From positions 60,279 to 124,278 of the forward strand of contig NZ_JOCF01000056.1 of assembly GCF_000720635.1 (NCBI RefSeq): a stretch of 64,000 bases of DNA. Direction: 5' to 3'. The translations under genes and the position numbers were made by a program. This document shows, piece by piece, positions 10,569-19,358 of this stretch; position 1 is the first letter of the stretch, and each line of letters opens with the position of its first letter. Origin of the DNA: Streptomyces sp. NRRL WC-3742. GTDB lineage: Bacteria > Actinomycetota > Actinomycetes > Streptomycetales > Streptomycetaceae. Below the pieces are notes generated by a model. The model made no database searches. It was not told where the DNA came from and saw only the letters and a program-made list of their open reading frames with translations.

Positions 10569-11864
10569 TCAGTGGGCGGCGGGCACGACGTACGGGGCGA
10601 CGGCGGCGAGCTTCTCGCAGGTCTCCTCGTACTCCCGGGACGGCCGCGAGCCGGCGACGACGCCCGCGCCGGCGCGCAGCCAGGCCCGTCCGTCGCGCTG
10701 GTAGACGGCGCGCAGCACGAGCGCGGCGTCGAGCGAGCCGTCGGCGTCGGCCATCAGCACCGTTCCGGCGTACAGGCCGCGCGGCTGGTCCTCGAGTTCG
10801 GCGATGAGGCGGTAGGCGGCGGCCTTGGGGATGCCGGAGGCGGTGACGGGCGGGAACACCGCGCCGAGCGCGTCCCAGCCGGTGCTGCCCTCGGCCAGCG
10901 TGGTGGCGACCCGGGAGGCCAGGTGCTGGACGCTGCCGCGCCGTCTGACCGCCATGAACTCGGTGACGTGGGTGGTCCCGGGCCGGCCGACGGAGGTCAG
11001 CTCCTCGACCGCGAGGCGGACCGAGGCGGCGTGCTCGTAGACCTCCTTCGGGTCGGTCAGCAGCTCGGCGCGCAGCGCCTCGTCGGTGCCGGGGTCGCCG
11101 GTCAGCGCCCGGGTGCCGGCCAGCGGCTGGGTGGAGGCGCGGCCCGAGGCGTCCGTCTCGACCACGGTCTCGGGGCTGAACCCGGCGGCCTGCCAGCCGC
11201 CGAGGTCCAGCAGGAAGGACCGGGCCGGGGTGTTGTGGCGGCGGCCGGCCAGGTAGGTGGCGCACACGTCGACCCGGAACGGGACGGGCACCGGGCGGGA
11301 CACGATGGCCTTCTCCAATCGGCCGCGCCCGATCTCGGCCACCGCGTGGGAGACCCCGCAGTGGTAGGTCGTGGGGTCGGCGCGCACGTCGACCGGCACG
11401 GGCCGGGGCTCGGGCCGGGCGGCGGGTTCGGCGAGCAGCTTGAGCGCGGAGTCCAGCTCTCCCGGGTCCACCGCCCGGACCAGTACCTGGTCCGCGGCGA
11501 TCTCGAACTCCAGGCGGGGCACGACGAGATGGGCGAGCACCTGGCCGTCGGCCGGCCGGTCCGGGGCGGCCAGTTCGAAGCAGGCCCAGCCATAGGCGCG
11601 CCAGCCGGCGACCGGCGTGCGGTCCAGGGCTTCGGCGACCCGGCGCCACGGGGTGCCGGACCACTCCCGGGCCTCGCCGTCGCCGGTGCGCACGTGCCGG
11701 GCGTCGACCCGGACCTCGGCCAGTGCGTCGCCCGCGACGTGCCAGCGCCCGCCGCGCTCGTACACCACGTACTCGCCGAGCAGCCCCGAACCGGTCAGCT
11801 GGGCGACGACCGCGAGCGGGTCGAACGGGCCCCGGACAGTGGATTCCTGGTAGTGCTGGATCAC
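10569..11864 (-). CDS. Salicylate synthase (MbtI/Irp9/YbtS family)
   Basis: 431 residues. It converts chorismate through isochorismate to salicylate plus pyruvate, supplying the starter unit. Signatures of the MST family are present: RLEKAIVSRPV with the catalytic Lys, ASTQPLAGTRALTGDP, LLTDPKEVYEHAASV with the Mg-binding Glu, FPPVTASGIPKAAAYRLIAE and AGAGVVAGSRPSREYEET. The length matches the single-enzyme salicylate synthases, and no separate pyruvate lyase is needed. GTG at 11864 was chosen because GAGGAG lies 8 nt upstream; a GTG at 11879 overlapping the NRPS stop is the alternative. All active-site segments I can judge look intact. Confidence 0.93.
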   Translation of the reverse strand: MIQHYQESTVRGPFDPLAVVAQLTGSGLLGEYVVYERGGRWHVAGDALAEVRVDARHVRTGDGEAREWSGTPWRRVAEALDRTPVAGWRAYGWACFELAAPDRPADGQVLAHLVVPRLEFEIAADQVLVRAVDPGELDSALKLLAEPAARPEPRPVPVDVRADPTTYHCGVSHAVAEIGRGRLEKAIVSRPVPVPFRVDVCATYLAGRRHNTPARSFLLDLGGWQAAGFSPETVVETDASGRASTQPLAGTRALTGDPGTDEALRAELLTDPKEVYEHAASVRLAVEELTSVGRPGTTHVTEFMAVRRRGSVQHLASRVATTLAEGSTGWDALGAVFPPVTASGIPKAAAYRLIAELEDQPRGLYAGTVLMADADGSLDAALVLRAVYQRDGRAWLRAGAGVVAGSRPSREYEETCEKLAAVAPYVVPAAH

Positions 11865-11875
11865 GGAGGTGCTCC

Positions 11876-14800
11876 TCACGGGGTGGTGCTCACAGGGGTG
11901 GTGCGCGGCGCGACGGTCCGCAGCGGGGCGGCGATCAGTTCGGCGACGGCGCGGGCGTTCTGCTCCTCGATGCAGCTGAAGTGGTTGCCCTCGATATCGG
12001 TGACGGCCAGCTCGCCGAGGACGACGTCCCGCCAGAAGCCGAGCGTGGTCTCGTCCATGCCGGGGGCGAAGCCGGAGGAGCCGCGCGGGCGCAGGAAGCG
12101 GACGTCGCCGGCGTACGGGGGAGGGGTGAAGCGGGCCGAGCGGAAGCTGTGGGCGAAGACCCGGAACATGCCCTCGGCCATCTCGGCGTGAAGCTCCTGG
12201 CCGCTTCCGGCTGAGGCGGCACGGACGTAGCGGGCGAAGCGGTCGGCGCGGGTGTGGGCACTGAGCAGGCGGAAGTACGCGGCGGCGGCGTCGAGTTCGG
12301 GAGTGCCGCCCACCTCCAGCAGGGAGCCCTCCGGCACCTTGCCGTCGTGGCGTTCGATGACCTGCATGAAGGCGTCGAGGACGGCTTGCGGGTCGATCGG
12401 GCCGAAGCCGGCCTGCGGGAGCTCGATGTGCAGGTTGGGCAGGAACAGCAGCTCGATCATCAGGTCGTCGTCGACGTCGAAGACCACCGGGTGACTGCTG
12501 GCCAGGACCAGGTCCTCGACCACGACGCCGCGCTCGCCCAGCCGGCGGGCGACCTCGGTGGCGTACAGGCCGCCGAGGCAGTAGCCGACCAGCTGGACGC
12601 GGGTGCGGCCCTCGGCGATCAGCCGCTCGGCGTAGTCGTCGGCGGCCCGTTCGATCACCTCGGCGGGGTCGGTCGCGAGGTACGTCCCGGTGTCGTCGAT
12701 GACGATGCCGAGCACCGGGCCGAGGTCCTGGGCGACGAGCTGCTCGGCGAGCGGGCGGTAGCAGTCCATGGTGCCCAGGCCCGCGTGGAACAGGACGCGC
12801 AGCGGGCCCTCGCCGCTTCCTCCCCTGCCGCCGTCGCCGAACGGCACCAGCAGGGCGTTGCCCGACTCGCTGCGGCGGCCCACGGGTTCGGGCCCGGCGC
12901 CGCTCTCGTGGACGGATCCGTCGCGCCCGCGCAGGAAGCGGGCGAGCGCCTCGACGGTCGGCTGGTTGAGCAACCGGCGAAGCAGGGTGTCGAAGGGGAC
13001 GTCGGCGGCCTGCGGCAGCTCCTCGCGGAGCCGGCCGGCCATCCGCGCCATGATCAGCGAGTCTGCGCCGCGTTCGTAGAAGCTCTCGCTGCGGCCTATC
13101 GAGGCGATGGCGAGCGTGTCCGCCCACAACTCGGCCAGCCTGGACTCCAGTTCGTCGGCGGGCGCGTCGCCGGTGGCGCTCGGCTCGGCGGTGCCGGCGG
13201 CCGGGCGCCAGGTGCGCAGGGCCTTGCGGTCGACCTTGGCGTTGCCGGTGAGCGGGAGGGCGTCGACCACCTGGAGGTGCGAGGGCACCATATGGGCAGG
13301 GAGCCGTTCGGTGAGGTGCTCGCGCAGCTCGGCCTCGGTCACCGGGGCGCGGTCGGTCTTCAGCCGGGCGGCGAAGAGGTGGACGGCCTGCGGGGCGAGG
13401 GCGTGGCCGTCCTCGGGCAGAGTGAGCACCCGTTCGGCGCCCGTGGCCTCGATGAGCCGCAGCCACTGGTCCCGGTCGACGTAGGAGGGGCCGCCCTCGC
13501 GCAGGCCGTCGGCCGGAGGGGTCATCAGGAACGCCTGCGAGGCGAGGATCCAGGGGTGCTCCCTGGTGGGTTCGGTGAGGACCAGCCAGCCTCCGGGGGC
13601 CACGAGTTCGGCGAGCCGCGCGAGCGCGGCCGGGATGTCCCGGGCGTTCTCCAACACGCCGGCGGCCAGGACCACGTCGAAGGAGTTCGGGGCCAGGCCC
13701 TGCGCGCGGTGGTCCCGGTCGACGTCGAGGACGCCGAACCGTATTCCGGGTCGTTCGCCGAACCGGGCGCGGGCCTCGGGCAGGAAGAACGGTGCCACGT
13801 CGGTGAACAGGTAGTCCACCTCGCTGTCGGTCAGCGCCTCCAGGACCGATTCGGTGGTGCCGCCGGTGCCGGCGCCGGCCTCCAGGACGCGCAGCGGCCG
13901 TCCGGCCCCGGCGGTTTCTTCGGCGATCCGCTGGAGCAGCGTGGCCACCGCCCGGTTGAGGTAGCGGGCCATCGCGTTCTCCCGGTACAGCGCCCGGGTG
14001 GTGGCGAACCCGCCCTCGGGGTAGAGGAGTTCGAGCGGGTCATGTCGGCCGGCCAGCAGCTCGACGAGGTGCTCGGCGTTGCGGCGCAGGTAGGCGGGGA
14101 ACTCCGGGGAGCCCAGGTCGGTCGTCCATGCCCGCTCGGCGAGCTCCCAGCGGGCGGCGGCGGTGGCCGCGTCGACCGGGCCGAGGTCGGCGTCGGCGAG
14201 GACCGACTCCCAGCGGCGCGCCAGCCAGCGGTGCTTCTCGGCGACGTCCTCGCCGGCCCGGGCCAGGGCGAGCGCCATCGAGGTCAGGACCGCGTGGTCG
14301 AGCCGTTCGACGGCGTTCGTGACGGCGGCCCGGTCGAGCCCGGGGACGGCCGCGTCGGCCTCGGCCGAGACCGCCGCCGGGAGGCCCGTGCGCTCGGACT
14401 GCGGTTCCCCGATGCGCTCGGGCGGCGGTGCCCCGGTGCGGGCGGCTTCGACGACGCCGAGCAGGCCCTCGCCGTCCACGACCACCCCGGCCGCGGCGAC
14501 CGCCGGGTGGGCGAGCAGTGCGGCCTCGATCTCGCCGAGCTCGATCCGGTGCCCGCGCAGCTTGACCTGGGTGTCCTCGCGGCCCAGGAACTCGATCTCC
14601 CCACCGGGCAGGTAGCGTCCGAAGTCGCCGGTGCGGTAGAGGCGTTGGCCGCCCGCCGGGTGGGTGAGGAAGTGGCGCGCGGTGGTGTCCGGGTCGCCGA
14701 GGTACCCCTGGGCGAGGCCCTCGCCGGTGATGTACAGCTCGCCGGGCGTCCAGACCGGGCGGTCCCGCAGGGCCGCGTCCAGGACCCGGAAGCCCTGGTT

Positions 14801-17311
14801 GGCCAGCGGGCGGCCGTACGGGATGCTGCGCAGGCCGGGTTCGAGGCCGCGGTAGGGGTGGGCGATGGACCAGATGGCGGCCTCGGTGGCGCCGCCGAGG
14901 GCGACCACCTCCAGGCCGGGCAGGCGGGCGGTGATCTCGCCGGGGAGGGTGAGCGGCACCCAGTCCCCGGAGAGCAGGGCGAGGCGCAGCGAGGGCAGCT
15001 CGAGGCCGGGCTCGGCGTCCAGGTAGGAGGCGAGCATCTGCATCATCGCGGGCACCGAGTCCCAGACGGTGACGCCGTGTTCGGCGATCAGGGCGGCCCA
15101 GTGCGACGGGTCGGTGCGGCGCTCGTGCTCCGGCAGGACGAGCGCCCCGCCCGCCGAGAGCGGGCCGAAGACGTCGTAGACCGACAGGTCGAAGCCGAGG
15201 TTGGCCAGGCCGAGGACGCGGTCCTGGGCGGTGACGGCGAAGCGCCGGTTGATGTCCGTGACGGTGTTGGCAGCGGCGCGGTGGCTGACCACGACGCCCT
15301 TGGGCCGGCCGGTGGAGCCGGAGGTGTAGATCACGTAGGCCGGGGCGTCCGGGTCGCCGCCGTCCGGCAGCGGTGGCGCGAGGGCCGTGAGGCCGTCCAC
15401 CGCGATGGCGCCCGGCGCGGCCTCGGTCCAGGACTGGGTGAGCACGTGCCGTACGCCCGCGTCCGCCAGGATCGCCTCCCGGCGCAGCGCCGGCTGGACG
15501 GTGTCCACGGGCAGGTAGACCGCGCCCGCGAGGAGCGTGCCGAGCACGGCCGCGACCTGCTCGACGCCCTTGTCCATGACGATCGCCACCCGCTCGCCCG
15601 GGGTGCAGCCGGCCGCCCGCAGCGCCTCGGCGACGGCGGCGGCGCGCCCGGCGAGCTCGCCGTAGCTCACGGTGCCGCGCGGGCCGATCACGGCGGGCCG
15701 CTCGGGGGTGCGGGCGGCCTGGGCGAACACCGCGTGGTGCAGCGGGGCGTCCGGCAGCGGCGCGGCGGTGTCGTTGACCGCCCGCCGCTCCTCGGCCTGC
15801 CGGGTGGGAAGCGGGACGACGTCCCCGGAGCCCCAGGGTCGGTCGCCGGCCGCGAGCTCGCGCAGCAGCGACTCGAAGGCGTCGAACATGTCGTCCGCCA
15901 GGCCCTCGGGGAAGATGCCCTCGCGGATGTCCCAGTTGACCTGGAGGCCCTCGGCGTCGTCCATGGCCTGGCAGTCGATGAACACCTGCGGGGTCTGGGT
16001 GATGCCGAAGCCGTCGAGCCGGCCCTCGGCGCGCCGCTCGGCGGCGTCGTCGCCGAGGCCGATGGCGCTGGTGAAGACCACCGGCATCAGCGCGGCCTCG
16101 CGCCCGCGGCGGCGGGCGAGTTCGCGCAGCACCTCGACGCCGGAGCAGAGCCGGTGGTCGAGGTCCTCGAAGAGCCGGCCGCCGAGTGCCCGGGCCCGTT
16201 CGGTGAAGGACGCGCCCTGCGTCCAGTCGACGGCGAGCAGGCTGACGGAGGTGAAGTCGCCGACGACCCGGTTCACCTGCGGGTGCAGCGGCAGCCGGTT
16301 GAGCACGGTGAGGTTGAGGGTGAACTCCGGTGTGCGGCTCCACCGTTCGAGCACGGCGGCGTACGCGGCGAGCACCGCCGAGGAGGGGGTGAGCCCGCGC
16401 TGCCGGGAGCGCTCGCGCAGCGCGTCCCAGGCGGCGGCGTCCAGTCGGAGGAAGCGGCGGCGGAACCGGCCGGGGGTGTCGCGATCGAGCACCGGCAGGT
16501 CGGGGGCGGGCGGCAGCCCGTCGATCCGCCCCCACCAGTAGTCGCGGTCGCGCTGGTGGCGGGGCGACTCGCGCAGGGCCCGTTCGGCGAGCAGGTAGTC
16601 GCGGAACTCCAGCTCCAGCGCGGGCAGTTCGGCGCCCGGCCGGGCGTGCAGGGTCTCGAACTCGGCGAGCAGCAGCCAGATGCCGGCCCAGTCGGTGATC
16701 AGGAAGTCCATGGACACGTGGAGGACGGCCCGCTCGTCGGTGCGGGTGACCCGCAGGTCGAACAGCGGCCACCGGTCGGTCCGGTACACCCGGTGGCCGA
16801 AGTCCTCGCGCACCGCCGCGAGTTCCGCCTCGACCAGGTCGCGGTCGGCGCCGCGCAGATCGGCGGCGGGCACCGTCAGGTGCGGGACCTCGGGCAACAC
16901 CCGCTGGTAGCCCTCGGCCTCGACCACGGCGCGCAGCATGCCGTGCCGCTCGACCAGCCGGTTCCAGGCCCGTTCGGTGCGATGCGGTTCGAGGTCGGGG
17001 TAGTTGACCTCCAGGTAGACGTGGCAGGCGACCTTCCCGTGGCCGAAGGCGTCGCCCCGGCCGAGCAGGTAGGCGGCCTGCACGTCGGTGAGCGGGAACG
17101 GCTCGGTACGGGAATCCGGATCGGGGACGATCGCGGGCGCGGCGTGCTGCTCGGCCAGGTGCGCGAGGACGGCCTCCTTGCCGGCCCTGAGTCGGGCCAG
17201 CAGCTCCGGGGTGAGCGCGCCCTTGGGTGCCCGGTACCGGAGTTGGCCCGCATCCTCCCACAACTGCACTCCAGCGTGCTGGAGTTCGGCGATCAGCTCG
17301 TTGACGTTCAT
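11876..17311 (-). CDS. NRPS: docking-Cy-A(Cys)-MT-PCP-TE, terminal module
   Basis: 1811 residues. A TubC-type N-terminal docking domain (about 1-55) precedes a heterocyclization domain (about 65-500) with the Cy motif DFLITD near 205. The adenylation domain has SGSTGRPKGVV near 665. Reading the ten specificity positions by eye gives D-L-Y-D-L-S-L-I-W-K, close to the cysteine code of heterocyclizing modules. A methyltransferase with an intact SAM motif (LEAGAGTGGTTES, about 1145) is inserted before the last A motif (LTGNAKVDRKAL), as in PchF. A PCP (GADSLIMA, about 1417) and a thioesterase follow; the thioesterase nucleophile elbow reads GYCLGG, so Cys replaces the usual Ser. It likely adds, cyclises and methylates the last Cys and releases the product. 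ATG 17311 overlaps the upstream stop by 4 nt. Confidence 0.92.
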   Translation of the reverse strand: MNVNELIAELQHAGVQLWEDAGQLRYRAPKGALTPELLARLRAGKEAVLAHLAEQHAAPAIVPDPDSRTEPFPLTDVQAAYLLGRGDAFGHGKVACHVYLEVNYPDLEPHRTERAWNRLVERHGMLRAVVEAEGYQRVLPEVPHLTVPAADLRGADRDLVEAELAAVREDFGHRVYRTDRWPLFDLRVTRTDERAVLHVSMDFLITDWAGIWLLLAEFETLHARPGAELPALELEFRDYLLAERALRESPRHQRDRDYWWGRIDGLPPAPDLPVLDRDTPGRFRRRFLRLDAAAWDALRERSRQRGLTPSSAVLAAYAAVLERWSRTPEFTLNLTVLNRLPLHPQVNRVVGDFTSVSLLAVDWTQGASFTERARALGGRLFEDLDHRLCSGVEVLRELARRRGREAALMPVVFTSAIGLGDDAAERRAEGRLDGFGITQTPQVFIDCQAMDDAEGLQVNWDIREGIFPEGLADDMFDAFESLLRELAAGDRPWGSGDVVPLPTRQAEERRAVNDTAAPLPDAPLHHAVFAQAARTPERPAVIGPRGTVSYGELAGRAAAVAEALRAAGCTPGERVAIVMDKGVEQVAAVLGTLLAGAVYLPVDTVQPALRREAILADAGVRHVLTQSWTEAAPGAIAVDGLTALAPPLPDGGDPDAPAYVIYTSGSTGRPKGVVVSHRAAANTVTDINRRFAVTAQDRVLGLANLGFDLSVYDVFGPLSAGGALVLPEHERRTDPSHWAALIAEHGVTVWDSVPAMMQMLASYLDAEPGLELPSLRLALLSGDWVPLTLPGEITARLPGLEVVALGGATEAAIWSIAHPYRGLEPGLRSIPYGRPLANQGFRVLDAALRDRPVWTPGELYITGEGLAQGYLGDPDTTARHFLTHPAGGQRLYRTGDFGRYLPGGEIEFLGREDTQVKLRGHRIELGEIEAALLAHPAVAAAGVVVDGEGLLGVVEAARTGAPPPERIGEPQSERTGLPAAVSAEADAAVPGLDRAAVTNAVERLDHAVLTSMALALARAGEDVAEKHRWLARRWESVLADADLGPVDAATAAARWELAERAWTTDLGSPEFPAYLRRNAEHLVELLAGRHDPLELLYPEGGFATTRALYRENAMARYLNRAVATLLQRIAEETAGAGRPLRVLEAGAGTGGTTESVLEALTDSEVDYLFTDVAPFFLPEARARFGERPGIRFGVLDVDRDHRAQGLAPNSFDVVLAAGVLENARDIPAALARLAELVAPGGWLVLTEPTREHPWILASQAFLMTPPADGLREGGPSYVDRDQWLRLIEATGAERVLTLPEDGHALAPQAVHLFAARLKTDRAPVTEAELREHLTERLPAHMVPSHLQVVDALPLTGNAKVDRKALRTWRPAAGTAEPSATGDAPADELESRLAELWADTLAIASIGRSESFYERGADSLIMARMAGRLREELPQAADVPFDTLLRRLLNQPTVEALARFLRGRDGSVHESGAGPEPVGRRSESGNALLVPFGDGGRGGSGEGPLRVLFHAGLGTMDCYRPLAEQLVAQDLGPVLGIVIDDTGTYLATDPAEVIERAADDYAERLIAEGRTRVQLVGYCLGGLYATEVARRLGERGVVVEDLVLASSHPVVFDVDDDLMIELLFLPNLHIELPQAGFGPIDPQAVLDAFMQVIERHDGKVPEGSLLEVGGTPELDAAAAYFRLLSAHTRADRFARYVRAASAGSGQELHAEMAEGMFRVFAHSFRSARFTPPPYAGDVRFLRPRGSSGFAPGMDETTLGFWRDVVLGELAVTDIEGNHFSCIEEQNARAVAELIAAPLRTVAPRTTPVSTTP

Positions 17312-18663
17312 GCGTGCTTGGCCTCTTCGGGTCGCGGGGCGATGTTGGCGTTGAACCGGAACACGTTGTCCGGGTCAAGGGCGGTCTTGAGCCGGACCAG
17401 CCGCTCGTGGGCCTCGGGCCCGTAGGCGGCGCGCACCCACTCCGGCTCGGGGTCGGGCAGCAGGTTGACGTACGGGCCCCGGGTGACCGGCTGCAGGGCT
17501 CGCCAGCCGTCCCGGGCCGGGCGCAGGTGGGCGGGGCTGTCCGGGTCGCCGTACCACTGGGCGCAGATCTCGGCGAACCAGGCGGCGTCCCGGTGGGTGA
17601 AGGCGGTCGGTCCGGCGGGGGCGCGGCCGATGGCGCCGCCCAGGGCGCCGAGCACCACCGAGAAGTTGGGCCCGGCGGTGGCCCAGCGGGCGAGCAGGTC
17701 GTCGATGGTGTGATCGGAGAGCTCTGTCAGCAACTCGCCCCGGTTGTAGACCTGTTGACGGGTGACATCGGGCGGGGACGGCAGGAGGCGCTGGTAGGCG
17801 GTGTACGTCATCGGGCGGATGCCGTCCGCGACCGGTGCGGGGTCGCCGTGGCGCAGCGGGCCGAGCACCTCGTCGGTTCGGGCGGGATCGCCGAACCAGG
17901 TCGGGATCAGCACCAGCGAGCGTTCGAAGTGCAGGTGCTCGGGGACGAACGGCAGCGGCGGGGCCGTCCAGAGCAGCATGATCAGTGAGGCGTCGTCGGG
18001 GGCGGTGGCCAGCCAGTCCCGGGCGGTGCGCAGCGCGGCCGGGGCGTGCGCGGCCGGGTGGACCAGCGGCCCGGCCACCACCCCGGCCACCGGGTGAAGC
18101 CGGAAGCCGAACCGGACGACGACGCCGAAGTTGCCTCCGCCTCCGCGCAGGCCCCAGAAGAGTTCCGGGTGCTCGGTCGCGCTCGCCCGCAGTTGCCGGC
18201 CGTCGGCGGTGACCAGGTCGAAGAAGACGGCGTTGTCGCTGGTCAGCCCGTACCGGCGGGAGAGGTCGCCGATGCCGCCGTTGAGGGTGTGGCCGGCGAT
18301 GCCGACGTCGGGGTTGCGCGGTCCGGGCAGGGCGAGGCCGTGGCGCTGGGTGGCGGCGTCGAACTCGCCCCAGGTGACGCCGGGTTCGGCGGCGGCCAGG
18401 CGGGTGCGGGGATCGACCTCGATCCGTTTCATGCCGCCGAGGTCGACGACCAGCCCGCCGTCGCAGGTGCCCCAGCCGGCGACGTTGGCGCCGCCGCCGC
18501 GCACCGCGACCGGCAGGCCGTGGTGGCGGGCGTGCTCCAGTGCCACCAGGACGTCGGCCGCGTCGGCGCAGCGGGCGATGGCCGCCGGGCGCCGGTCGGC
18601 GCGGGCGTTGCGCACCCGGCGGGCCTGCTCGTAGTCGGGGTCGGTGGGGGTGGTCAGGTGCAT
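17308..18663 (-). CDS. FAD-linked oxidase (PCMH/berberine-bridge type)
   Basis: 451 residues. The N-terminal FAD-binding domain shows GLPVAVRGGGANVAGWGTCD, GLVVDLGGMKRIEVDP, GHTLNGGIGDLSRRYGLT and FWGLRGGGGNFGVVVRFGF. The C-terminus ends with the berberine-bridge motif YGPEAHERLVRLKTALDPDN. In many relatives the VRGGGH motif holds the His that binds FAD covalently. Here that residue is Ala, so FAD is probably held non-covalently. In this cluster the enzyme could oxidise a thiazoline or oxazoline ring, but nothing in the sequence proves the substrate. Overlaps both neighbours (10 nt upstream, ATGA downstream). Confidence 0.88.
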   Translation of the reverse strand: MHLTTPTDPDYEQARRVRNARADRRPAAIARCADAADVLVALEHARHHGLPVAVRGGGANVAGWGTCDGGLVVDLGGMKRIEVDPRTRLAAAEPGVTWGEFDAATQRHGLALPGPRNPDVGIAGHTLNGGIGDLSRRYGLTSDNAVFFDLVTADGRQLRASATEHPELFWGLRGGGGNFGVVVRFGFRLHPVAGVVAGPLVHPAAHAPAALRTARDWLATAPDDASLIMLLWTAPPLPFVPEHLHFERSLVLIPTWFGDPARTDEVLGPLRHGDPAPVADGIRPMTYTAYQRLLPSPPDVTRQQVYNRGELLTELSDHTIDDLLARWATAGPNFSVVLGALGGAIGRAPAGPTAFTHRDAAWFAEICAQWYGDPDSPAHLRPARDGWRALQPVTRGPYVNLLPDPEPEWVRAAYGPEAHERLVRLKTALDPDNVFRFNANIAPRPEEAKHA

Positions 18664-19358
18664 CGGGGGCTCCGCTCGAAGACCGCGCCGTGGACGTCGG
18701 CGGGGTGGATCTCGTGCTGCAGGCCGGTGAGCCGGACCGCCAGGACGCCGGTGCGGTCGGCCGGTTCGGCGGCCAGCCGGGTATCGGTTCCGGCCAGCGC
18801 GTCGAACGCCTCGCGGTCCTGCCGGGCGACGCCGAAGCGCACCCGGGCCACGCCGAGGGCGCCGTTGGGGTGGCTGACCGCGGGCGGCCGCTGCGGCGGG
18901 TCGTACTGGGAGACGAGGAACGGGAGCCGGGCCGGGGCCGGGGTGAGGAACTGGTACCGCACCCGGGAGCCGTCCGGCGTGCGGCGGCGACCCTTCATCA
19001 CCCGCGAGCCGGGGATCCCGGTCTCGCGCAACGCCTGGTGCGCGCCCGTCAGTTCGGCGCCGTCGGTCTCCAGTGCGACGTCCCGCCAGCCCTCGCCTCC
19101 GGCTGCCCAGCGGGCCAGCCGCCGACCGGCCGGGGTGCCGTTGACGAGACCGAAGGGCAGGCTCAGGAGACCGAAGCGCCTCGGCAGTTCGAAGAGCTCG
19201 ATGAACGGCCCGGACTCGAACCAGATGAGGGCGTTGTGGGCCTTGTCCGGCGCGCTTCCCCAGGTCACGGTGAACCCGACGGCGGTGAAGTCCGCGACGG
19301 CGGAGTGGATGTCGCTTACCTTGCAGAGAATGTGACTGCACCTCAGATCGAGCGTCAT
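18654..19358 (-). CDS. VOC (glyoxalase/bleomycin-resistance fold) protein
   Basis: 234 residues. The N-terminal half reads SHILCKVSDIHSAVADFTAV and ALIWFESGPFIELFELP, typical of a Glyoxalase_3-like VOC domain with paired beta-alpha-beta units. A second, more divergent unit follows (GVARVRFGVARQDREAFDAL and ending VDVHGAVFERSP-type sequence). VOC proteins may be metal-dependent enzymes or may bind and sequester small molecules. A self-protection, product-binding or tailoring role in the metallophore pathway is possible but not shown. ATGA overlap with the reductase-methyltransferase gene and 10-nt overlap with the oxidase place it firmly in the operon. Confidence 0.78.
   Translation of the reverse strand: MTLDLRCSHILCKVSDIHSAVADFTAVGFTVTWGSAPDKAHNALIWFESGPFIELFELPRRFGLLSLPFGLVNGTPAGRRLARWAAGGEGWRDVALETDGAELTGAHQALRETGIPGSRVMKGRRRTPDGSRVRYQFLTPAPARLPFLVSQYDPPQRPPAVSHPNGALGVARVRFGVARQDREAFDALAGTDTRLAAEPADRTGVLAVRLTGLQHEIHPADVHGAVFERSPRCT

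Noticed and set aside
12254..17425. 1723-codon plus-strand open frame
   Set aside because: Exact antisense shadow of the terminal NRPS; composition is non-protein-like and no motif is present.
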